Assembly: GCA_016179685.1 (NCBI GenBank)
Contig: JACPCR010000066.1
Coordinates: 16,809-80,808 of the forward strand
Direction: 5' to 3'
Source of the DNA: Planctomycetota bacterium
Lineage (GTDB): Bacteria; Planctomycetota; PUPC01; JACPCR01
Length of the DNA: 64,000 nucleotides
The translations under genes and the position numbers were made by a program. Each line of letters starts with the position of its first letter. Position 1 is the first letter of the stretch. Below are positions 1 through 6,504 of the stretch, one piece after another. Below the pieces are notes generated by a model that saw nothing but the letters and a program-made list of their open reading frames with translations, was not told the DNA's origin and searched no databases.

Positions 1-722
1 AACCGGAGGGCGGCCTGTTTATAGGCGTCGCTTCCACCCTCGGAGGGCAGGTGCGTGTGCGTGAAATCCTCCCGGATGCGCTGGTCCTTGGACGGGTCGT
101 GGTCCCACGCCGGCGAGACGGGCTCGCTCACTCGGTCGAAAATGAACTTGAGCATGTGCCGGTTGCGATTCCCCCGGTTCGCTGTCCCGGAGTGCCAGAG
201 GTCGTAATGGGCGATGACGACCGTGCCGGCCTTCACCGTCAACAGCTTCTGATGTCGGAAATTGCCGTAGCTGGCCATGCGGGAGGTCGGTGCATTCCGG
301 AACTGCGTGCCCGGCATGATGACCGTCGGCCCCAGTTCCTCCGTCACCTCCTGCGGGTAATACATCGCCAGAATCCTCCGAATCTGGTGATGACGGACGT
401 TGACGTCGTCCTGATGCCATCGCCCAGGTCCCTTCCCGGACTGAAGCGTATGGCAGTGCCGGTGCTGGTGCATCACCATGTCTTCTCCCAGGAGGCTCTC
501 GAGCGCTCCTTTCACCTGCGGGTGCTCGAAGACTCTCGTCAGGTCCGGCACCTCCTCGAGCACCCGGTTGCCGACGTTGCCCTTCGCCTGGATCAATTTC
601 TCGATGGCGATGTAGATGTTCTCGTGGAAGCCCGGCGGGAAGTCGGGCTCGACGATCAGGTAACCGTAAATGATGAAGTCCCGGACGGCCTCATCGCTCA
701 GCCGATGGCTTGGTGTGCTCAT
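1..722 (-). CDS. PhyH-family Fe(II)/2-oxoglutarate dioxygenase, 3' end cut by window edge
   Basis: About 240 residues are visible before the left edge. The protein shows the PhyH iron site: WHQDD with His103 and Asp105, and a distal His177 in HYDLWHSG. PhyH enzymes hydroxylate C-H bonds using Fe(II), oxygen and 2-oxoglutarate; the substrate cannot be read from sequence. I start at ATG 722 (MSTPSHRLSD), which lies inside the 3' end of the small upstream gene (32-nt overlap), implying translational coupling. The region after the distal His (AGTVVIAHYDLWHSGTANRG) resembles the PhyH at 31617-32432, which has the same kind of small partner, so these two appear to form a subgroup apart from the other two PhyH genes here. 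Confidence 0.88.
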   Translation of the reverse strand, partial: MSTPSHRLSDEAVRDFIIYGYLIVEPDFPPGFHENIYIAIEKLIQAKGNVGNRVLEEVPDLTRVFEHPQVKGALESLLGEDMVMHQHRHCHTLQSGKGPGRWHQDDVNVRHHQIRRILAMYYPQEVTEELGPTVIMPGTQFRNAPTSRMASYGNFRHQKLLTVKAGTVVIAHYDLWHSGTANRGNRNRHMLKFIFDRVSEPVSPAWDHDPSKDQRIREDFTHTHLPSEGGSDAYKQAALR

Positions 723-1104
723 CGTCCATCCTCCATTTTTGAAGAATGAATTCGAACCCCAGGATATCGACCTCGCGGTCGTCGAACGGCGCAAGCTGGT
801 TGGGGAAGTGGATGACCTGCCAGCCGTCGAGGATCGCCTCGTGCACCGTGGCATAGGGCCACTTCTTGCGTTCGCCCAAGCGTTCGGTCGCGCCCGGCTC
901 AGGCTCATGAAGGGCCATCCCGATGACGGGGGCATGGAGGCAGGGTTCGGAGGCATGCAGATAGAGCAGGCGCTGACGCGTCGATGCCAGGCCCTTCAGC
1001 AACCCTTCCAATTGTTCGAGGTCCTTTTCGGTGAACGTCCCCTGGGCCAGCTTCTTCCGAGCGCGGTCCAGCCACGCCCTGCAGGATTCCTTCACGTTGG
1101 TCAT
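691..1104 (-). CDS. Small conserved PhyH-partner protein (copy 1)
   Basis: 137 residues, no family recognised. Its C-terminal 85 residues align clearly with the 93-residue protein at 31343-31624: both have RQ(R/K)LL near the start of the shared part, then P-x-L-x-x-PV, a PY motif, DGW-x-VI-x-FP-x-Q, and a closing (G/R)FE(F/Y)IL-x-K. Copy 1 has about 40 extra N-terminal residues. Both copies sit immediately upstream of, and overlap, a PhyH gene on the same strand. This suggests a subunit, chaperone or substrate-presenting partner of that PhyH type, but no catalytic motif is visible. No signal peptide or membrane segment. The ribosome binding site is weak. Confidence 0.8.
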   Translation of the reverse strand: MTNVKESCRAWLDRARKKLAQGTFTEKDLEQLEGLLKGLASTRQRLLYLHASEPCLHAPVIGMALHEPEPGATERLGERKKWPYATVHEAILDGWQVIHFPNQLAPFDDREVDILGFEFILQKWRMDDEHTKPSAER

Positions 1105-1410
1105 GGCAGTGACACCCCGTCAAGAGCCTGGGTCAACGCCTATCATCTTACGGCCGACTGGCCGCTTTTTACAAGCCCAAACGGAGAAACCACGCAGAGC
1201 GCGAAGCCCGTCGAACAGGCGCTGGGTCCGAGGTGATCACCCCGCACCTGTGCAGGGGTGGGGTGGACGGCTGGAGAAGCTCTGCAAGCTCCGGGGACGC
1301 ACTGGGCCACGAAGCGCGCAACGACCGCAACATGGATTCTAACACGAACTGGCACGACACATCCCCGCCCTTCGCGGACATTTTCTTTGGGTACAGCAGA
1401 GGAACTTCTT
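1105..1410. other. Intergenic spacer between divergent genes
   Basis: About 300 bases without a convincing gene. It separates the leftward small-protein/PhyH pair from the rightward exbD-like gene and so should hold promoters for both; no clear -35/-10 pair stands out. A weak inverted repeat, CACCTGTGCAGGGGTG, lies near 1246-1261. Confidence 0.5.
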
Positions 1411-1869
1411 ATGAAGAGAGCCCCCTCCTGTTCTTCAGACAGCATCCTGGCTGCGCTGAACATGACGCCGATGATCGATGTCGTTTTTCAGCTTCTCATC
1501 TTTTTCATGGTGGGGATGCAGATTCGAATTCCCGGGGGCTTGCTCAACGCCTACCTGCCGAAGGAGCGCGGAAGGATTCCACCTCAGGAACCGGCGTCAT
1601 TCCCACCCGAGCTGAGGATTCGCCTCGAACGGGACCCGGCCTCGACAACTGCAAGCGCGAAGGTCAACGTCTTCTTCCAGCAGTACCCCTGTGTTGATAT
1701 TCAGGACCTTGAAGACAAACTCCTGCGGCTGGGAGAAGAAGTGGCCGCCGTCCCCGTCGTCATCGATGGCAAGGCCGACGTGCCTTTCCGATTCGTCCTG
1801 GGGGCCATGAACGCCTGCGTCAAGGCCAGGTTCACCAGGATCCTATTCCGAGCGCCTCCATCAGAATAG
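1411..1869 (+). CDS. exbD: ExbD/TolR-family biopolymer transport protein, orphan
   Basis: 152 residues from ATG 1411, preceded by a GAGGAA-type ribosome site. The N-terminal segment NMTPMIDVVFQLLIFFMV is the hallmark ExbD/TolR signature with the conserved membrane Asp, followed by a periplasmic domain ending in VPFRFVLGAMNACVKARFTR, which matches the usual ExbD C-terminal region. ExbD proteins are inner-membrane stator subunits that couple proton flow to TonB or Tol work. Normally exbB lies next to it; none is present here, so the partner must be elsewhere or the gene may be a leftover. Upstream in-frame codons exist but lack ExbD character. Confidence 0.85.
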   Translation: MKRAPSCSSDSILAALNMTPMIDVVFQLLIFFMVGMQIRIPGGLLNAYLPKERGRIPPQEPASFPPELRIRLERDPASTTASAKVNVFFQQYPCVDIQDLEDKLLRLGEEVAAVPVVIDGKADVPFRFVLGAMNACVKARFTRILFRAPPSE

Positions 1870-2310
1870 TTGATTTTGGGCGGAGCAGGTCATCTGAAGG
1901 CCGAGCGGCTCGTGTACCGTTGATGGACCCGAGGGTTTGGCCGACCCGAGGGCCGCGGCCACACTTTATGAAGTGTGACCCCGGGCGTGGGAGGCAAGGG
2001 GGCAACGGGCCACGCTAACTCGAGCTTTCCGCACACTTCTCGAAGTGTGCGTGCGGCCGACGCGGCTACCGCGGGCGGTCGCACGGCGCGGACGCACTCT
2101 GGAACGCGTGCGTGCCACGGATGGGACAGGGCAAGCGCAGCTTTTGATGGTGAGGTGTCGAGACGCACTCTGGAACGCGTGCGTGCCATGGATGGGACGC
2201 CGGAGAGACCCGGTCTTGAAGGCCTGTGCGCGCTCGAACGAGACGACATTCTTGATATTGCCGCTACAATGGAGACGTCCCGCTGAGGCGTTCTCTGTAG
2301 CCGGGCGAGA
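1870..2310. repeat. Gene-free stretch with CACACTT hairpins and a direct repeat
   Basis: No gene is supported in these 440 bases. Two short hairpins share the same stem: CACACTT-TATG-AAGTGTG at 1960-1977 and GCACACTT-CTCG-AAGTGTGC at 2031-2050. A 37-base direct repeat beginning GACGCACTCTGGAACGCGTG occurs at 2091-2127 and 2162-2198 with one mismatch. The hairpins resemble those in the 20.3-20.7 kb tract (CACACCTGTTCAGGTGTG), so this may be a small copy of the same repeat family. It lies directly upstream of the sigma factor gene. Confidence 0.7.
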
Positions 2311-2961
2311 ATGTGTCCAACACCCCCCATGTGGCCCGCACCGGACGAAACCCAGCAGATTCTCCAGCAGGTCCGGAAAGGCGAAGCGGAGGCGGTCGAT
2401 CGACTGCTGTCCCGACACCGGGATGCTCTCCGGCGCATGGTCGAGTTCCGGCTGGACCGGGCGCTGGCCTCCCGAGTGGATGCGAGCGATATCATCCAGG
2501 AGACGCTGATCGAGGCGAATCGGCGGCTGGCTGATTACATGAAGAATCCGGCCATGCCGTTTCACCTCTGGCTGCGTTATATCGCGCGGGATCATCTGAT
2601 TGCCGCTCAACGTCGGCATCAGGGGGCGCAGCGCCGAAGCGTGAATCGGGAGAGGTCCCTGGCCGACCCGGCTTTTTCCGATTGCTCCTCGGTGGATTTG
2701 GCTGCGCGGCTGCGAGCTGCTGGCCCCACGCCTGCGGCCGAGGCCATTCGAAAGGAACTCGAACATCGATTCCAGGAAGCGCTGTCCGGGCTCGGCGGGG
2801 ACGACCGCGAGGTCATTCTCATGCGCCACTTCGAACATCTTTCGAACCAGGAGGTGGCCCAGACGCTGGGGCTGACCGAGCAAGCGGCGAGCATGCGTTA
2901 CCTTCGGGCGCTGCGGCGTCTCCGTGATCGGCTCGGCATCGATCTTCACGATACCCTGTAA
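2311..2961 (+). CDS. ECF-type RNA polymerase sigma factor
   Basis: 216 residues. Region 2 is visible as LDRALASRVDASDIIQETL (typically DxxDLVQET in sigma-70 proteins) followed by FHLWLRYIARDHLIAAQRR; region 4 is LGGDDREVILMRHFEHLSNQ with the helix-turn-helix EVAQTLGLTEQAASMRYLRALRRL. The WLRYIARDHLIAAQRRH stretch and the adjacent Ser/Thr kinase gene match the sigma/kinase pairs common in Planctomycetes. It probably directs core polymerase to a small regulon. No anti-sigma gene is adjacent; the downstream kinase is the likely signalling partner. ATG 2332 is a possible alternative start. Confidence 0.92.
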   Translation: MCPTPPMWPAPDETQQILQQVRKGEAEAVDRLLSRHRDALRRMVEFRLDRALASRVDASDIIQETLIEANRRLADYMKNPAMPFHLWLRYIARDHLIAAQRRHQGAQRRSVNRERSLADPAFSDCSSVDLAARLRAAGPTPAAEAIRKELEHRFQEALSGLGGDDREVILMRHFEHLSNQEVAQTLGLTEQAASMRYLRALRRLRDRLGIDLHDTL

Positions 2962-3041
2962 CAGAGTGTAGGTTCACCCGGCAGGATTTGCTCGCCCACC
3001 CACAGGAGTCCGAAGCAGTCAACGTCGAGAAAGGAGTGGAA

Positions 3042-4739
3042 ATGTCGGGCGATGCCCAGGCGACGGACCGGGAAGCGCGTCTGGCCGAGCTACTGGACCA
3101 GTTGACGCAGGCTCTGCGCGGCGGCGGCGGACCGGACATCGAACAGGCCGCGGCGCGGCATCCGGACCTTGCGGCCGAGCTGCGGGAGCTCTGGTCGGCG
3201 GCGATGCTCGCCGAGGACGTGACTCATCTCTCATCAGCGGGCCGTCCCGTCATAGGAAACAGCGATGTTCCGGCGTCGCCTTTTGCGGGCCCAGGCCGCA
3301 GGCCGCCGGCGGCCTTCGATGATTTCGAGATACTCGGGGAGGTCGGCCGCGGCGGAATGGGCGTGGTCTACAAGGCACGCCAGCGAAGCCTCGATCGTAC
3401 CGTCGCCCTCAAGATGATGCTGCGGGGTGAACTGGCCTCCGAATCCGAAATGGAGCGATTCCGCGGCGAGGCCGAGGCAGCCGCGCGCCTCGAACATCCC
3501 CATATCGTCCCAGTCCATGAGGTCGGCGTCCATGACGGGATGCCCTATTTCACCATGCGGTTCGTCGAGGGCACGACCCTGGCCCGGCGGCTTTCGGACG
3601 GCCCCCTGCCGCCGCGGGAGGCCGCGGCGCTTCTTCTGCCCGTCTGCCGGGCGATCGACTACGCCCACGGCCGGGGTGTCCTTCACCGCGACCTGAAGCC
3701 ATCCAACATCCTCCTGGATGCGCACGGCATGCCCCACGTCACGGACTTCGGGCTCGCCCGGCGCATCGAGGCAAAGCCGGCCCTGACTCAAACGGGTGCG
3801 GTCCTGGGCACTCCGAGCTACATGGCGCCGGAGCAGGCTGCCGGCAGCCGCGGCGACCTGTGCCCGGCGACGGACGTCTACAGCCTGGGAGCGGTGCTGT
3901 ATCATGCGCTCACGGGCCGGCCGCCCTTCCAGGCCGCCACGCCCGTGGATACCGTTCTGATGGTGCTGGAGCAGGACCCGCCGCTGCCGCGGGTGCTGAA
4001 TCCGGCGGCCGATCCGGACTTGGAGATGATCGCGCTGAAGTGTTTGCAAAAGCCGGCCGACCTCCGCTATCCCCGTGCGGCCGCCCTGGCGGACGATCTG
4101 GATGCCTACCTGGCGGGCGAGCCCATCGCGGCGCGCTCCACAGGTGTCCTCAAGGTCATGTCCCGGGTGTTCCGCGAGACCCACCATGCCGCGGTCCTCG
4201 AAAACTGGGGCCTGCTTTGGATGTGGCACAGCCTTCAGGTTTTCCTTCTGTGCGTGATCACGAACGCACTGCACTGGAGCGGCGTCACTGCGCCTCTGGT
4301 CTACATCGCCCTATGGTCGGTGGGGCTGGTGACCTGGGCGGCGATCTTCTGGGCGCTGCGACGCCGAGGCGGCCCCATCACCTTCGTCGAGCGCCAGATC
4401 GCGCATGTCTGGGCAGCCAGCATCATCGCCAGCATCATGCTCTTTTTCGTCGAGATTTTCCTGGCCCTCCCCGTGCTCACCCTCTCCCCCGTGCTCGCCC
4501 TCATCGGCGGCATGGGCTTCTTCATCAAGGCGGGCATCCTCTCCGGCAAGTTCTATTTCCAGGCCTCCGCCCTGTTCGCCACGGCGGCCGCCATGGCGCT
4601 CTTCCCCAGCGTCGGCCTCACGCTCTTCGGCCTCGTCAGCGCGGGCTGCTTCTTCCTCCCCGGGCTCAAGTACCACCGCCAGCGAAACCGCGCCCTAGCC
4701 CCGGAGGCGGAAATACGCCCAGGCGCTTCCGCCTCGTGA
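3042..4739 (+). CDS. Membrane-anchored Ser/Thr protein kinase (PknB/Hanks type)
   Basis: 565 residues from ATG 3042, chosen over upstream codons because GAAAGGAG lies at good spacing. After an N-terminal region of about 85 residues the kinase domain shows the glycine loop LGEVGRGGMGVVYKA, the catalytic Lys in VALKMM, HRDLKPSN, DFGLARR and GTPSYMAPEQAAG, so it should be active. From about residue 400 there are roughly four to five hydrophobic segments, placing the kinase in the inner membrane with the catalytic domain in the cytoplasm. No extracellular sensor domain such as PASTA is present. It lies 80 bases behind the sigma gene and is probably co-expressed; phosphorylation of the sigma factor is plausible but inferred. 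Confidence 0.93.
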   Translation: MSGDAQATDREARLAELLDQLTQALRGGGGPDIEQAAARHPDLAAELRELWSAAMLAEDVTHLSSAGRPVIGNSDVPASPFAGPGRRPPAAFDDFEILGEVGRGGMGVVYKARQRSLDRTVALKMMLRGELASESEMERFRGEAEAAARLEHPHIVPVHEVGVHDGMPYFTMRFVEGTTLARRLSDGPLPPREAAALLLPVCRAIDYAHGRGVLHRDLKPSNILLDAHGMPHVTDFGLARRIEAKPALTQTGAVLGTPSYMAPEQAAGSRGDLCPATDVYSLGAVLYHALTGRPPFQAATPVDTVLMVLEQDPPLPRVLNPAADPDLEMIALKCLQKPADLRYPRAAALADDLDAYLAGEPIAARSTGVLKVMSRVFRETHHAAVLENWGLLWMWHSLQVFLLCVITNALHWSGVTAPLVYIALWSVGLVTWAAIFWALRRRGGPITFVERQIAHVWAASIIASIMLFFVEIFLALPVLTLSPVLALIGGMGFFIKAGILSGKFYFQASALFATAAAMALFPSVGLTLFGLVSAGCFFLPGLKYHRQRNRALAPEAEIRPGASAS

Positions 4740-4773
4740 TTCGGAGAATTCTTCGAGTTGAAGGAGGACCACC

Positions 4774-5082
4774 ATGCGGGCGTTCGCGTCTCGGTTTTTT
4801 TTTCTTCTTGCTGTACTCTCGGGACTGGCGTTTGCCGTCACGTTTTTCTACGGATTCCACTCGTGGCCGAACGCCCCGCTGCGGCAGGTCGGTGACGTCA
4901 TCCAGGACAAGCAAGGAAACCGCCACACGGAGGAGGATTACCGGCGTTTTCTCGAATGGCAGCGGATGCTGCTGGTTTCTGCGGCCTTGGCGTTCGGTTT
5001 TGGCGTGGGCGGCCATCTCGTGGCGGGCAGGCCGGGAGGCCGTGCCGGCGGTACGATTCACGATGAGGGGCGAAGCCCGTAA
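4774..5082 (+). CDS. Small two-segment membrane protein
   Basis: 102 residues with a strong GAAGGAGG ribosome site. Hydrophobic segments lie at about residues 8-26 and 69-85, flanking a charged loop (DVIQDKQGNRHTEEDYRRF). No family recognised. It follows the kinase gene by about 35 bases and is likely the last gene of the sigma/kinase operon. Its 3' end overlaps the convergent amidohydrolase gene by 25 bases. Confidence 0.75.
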   Translation: MRAFASRFFFLLAVLSGLAFAVTFFYGFHSWPNAPLRQVGDVIQDKQGNRHTEEDYRRFLEWQRMLLVSAALAFGFGVGGHLVAGRPGGRAGGTIHDEGRSP

Positions 5083-6389
5083 AATTCCGCAGCGTTGTCA
5101 TGGAGGAGGGCGCGTGCGATGTTCCGAGCGGCAACGGGGCCCACCTGTCCCGCGGCCAATTTGGCGGAAAGGACATGGGCCAGTTGACGGCGGATGAGGC
5201 GGGCCGTCCCGAGCAGGCTCTCCGGCGTGCCGCAGTCGGTCCCCAGGAGAATCTTGTTCATCGGTATCATATCGAGCGCCTCGCTGAGGAGACGGAGGCC
5301 CAGATCCCCGCTGAACGAGGAGGTTCCGCAGAGGTTGAAGTAGCAGGTCCGGTAAGTCCTGGCCATGATCATGGCGGCGCCGTGATTCGGCCAGCCGGTA
5401 TGGCAAATATCCACTTTCAAGCCTTTGAGGCGCTGGCTGCAGAACAGGGGATGGAGGTGTTCCGGATCAGCCCATGCCGTCGGCACGGAGTAGCCCGCAT
5501 GGACGATGAGCGGGAGATTTCGGGTGCGGCACATCTCGAGCAGGTGCGCCAGCAGGTTATCCTGGAGGCGGCGGAGATCGGAAGGATGGAGCTTCTCGGG
5601 CCCGGTCGAGTAGAAGGCCCCGGCGTCACGATCGGAAACCTCGTCCATCTCGAGGGGCCGGACATAGCCTGCAAGGAGCTTCGCAGAGACGCCGCCTCGC
5701 TCGATAAAGAGGTCCAACGCCCTGCGGCAGAAATCGAGATGATCGGCGTGGGTCGCGGGCCGGAGGCCCAAAAGGTCCAGGGACCGTTCACGTGCTGCCC
5801 GGTTCGCCGCAAACCCGGAGAACAGAAAGCCGTCCAGGATCAGGCTGGGCATCAGCAGGTCCCTCTGGGCCTGGCGCTCAGCCTCCGGCAGGGCATCCCA
5901 GTGATCCACCACGTAAGGCAGGAAGCACATGTGGGTCTGCCGGATGATGCCAGCCTTGCGGCAGGCCAGGCGGTGCAACGCCCGCTCGCCGTGCGTCTGG
6001 TAGGCCGCCAGGATGGCACGGTGGATTCCTTCCCAGTTCTCAGCCGTGATGTCCTCGTCCTCGAAGGGATACAGCTCGCGGATACCGTCCCTGAGGACCT
6101 GGTAAAGGGTCAGGCCGCGGCACGTCTCGAGCAGCGGGAGGATGTGGCGGAACTGTTCCGGCGCGTCCTCGGGAGACCAGGTTGACCGGGGAGGCGGAGG
6201 CGTCAGAGAGAAATCGACACAGGAGGAGGAGACATAGGCGAGGTAATCATGGACAAGAATCTGGGGCAGGCTGCGGCCCTGCCGATCGTCAACGGGCGTC
6301 CCCCATTCGTACCCCGCCGCGTGGCTATGGGTGTCGATGAAGGGCAGCGTATCGATGAAGGCGTCGAGGGATTCTTCCCGAGGCTTCAT
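5058..6389 (-). CDS. Metal-dependent amidohydrolase (TIM barrel)
   Basis: 443 residues from ATG 6389. N-terminal metal motif FIDTHSHAAG (HxH), a later LPLIVHAGYSVP, and LLGTDCGTPES near the C-terminus with the catalytic Asp, all typical of amidohydrolase-related TIM barrels (PF04909-like). These enzymes hydrolyse or isomerise lactones, amides or sugar acids; the substrate is not evident. I chose MKPREESLDAF because codons upstream lack family character. It lies behind the secreted protein gene at 6505-9222 on the same strand, separated by a hairpin, so the two could belong to one catabolic cluster. Confidence 0.85.
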   Translation of the reverse strand: MKPREESLDAFIDTLPFIDTHSHAAGYEWGTPVDDRQGRSLPQILVHDYLAYVSSSCVDFSLTPPPPRSTWSPEDAPEQFRHILPLLETCRGLTLYQVLRDGIRELYPFEDEDITAENWEGIHRAILAAYQTHGERALHRLACRKAGIIRQTHMCFLPYVVDHWDALPEAERQAQRDLLMPSLILDGFLFSGFAANRAARERSLDLLGLRPATHADHLDFCRRALDLFIERGGVSAKLLAGYVRPLEMDEVSDRDAGAFYSTGPEKLHPSDLRRLQDNLLAHLLEMCRTRNLPLIVHAGYSVPTAWADPEHLHPLFCSQRLKGLKVDICHTGWPNHGAAMIMARTYRTCYFNLCGTSSFSGDLGLRLLSEALDMIPMNKILLGTDCGTPESLLGTARLIRRQLAHVLSAKLAAGQVGPVAARNIARALLHDNAAEFYGLRPSS

Positions 6390-6464
6390 GGAGGCTTTTG
6401 GATTTGCTCCCACAGGGTCCCGTTCCCCGCTGGGATACTGCGGAGGGACGGGTTTCCATGAGTG

Positions 6465-6502
6465 CGGTGGACCGGAAGTGCACCTGCGCTCCCGGTCCGC
6501 CG
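6465..6502. terminator. AGTGC-tip hairpin behind the secreted-protein gene
   Basis: Left arm CGGTGGACCGGAAGTGC, loop ACCT, right arm GCGCTCCCGGTCCGCCG. The 17-bp stem pairs except for three positions that are G-U in one RNA orientation. It begins two bases after the stop codon of the 6505-9222 gene. It belongs to the same family as the hairpins at 39039, 42181, 45358 and 45597: same tip, different stem. No T-run, so a terminator role is uncertain. Confidence 0.6.
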
Positions 6503-6504
6503 TA

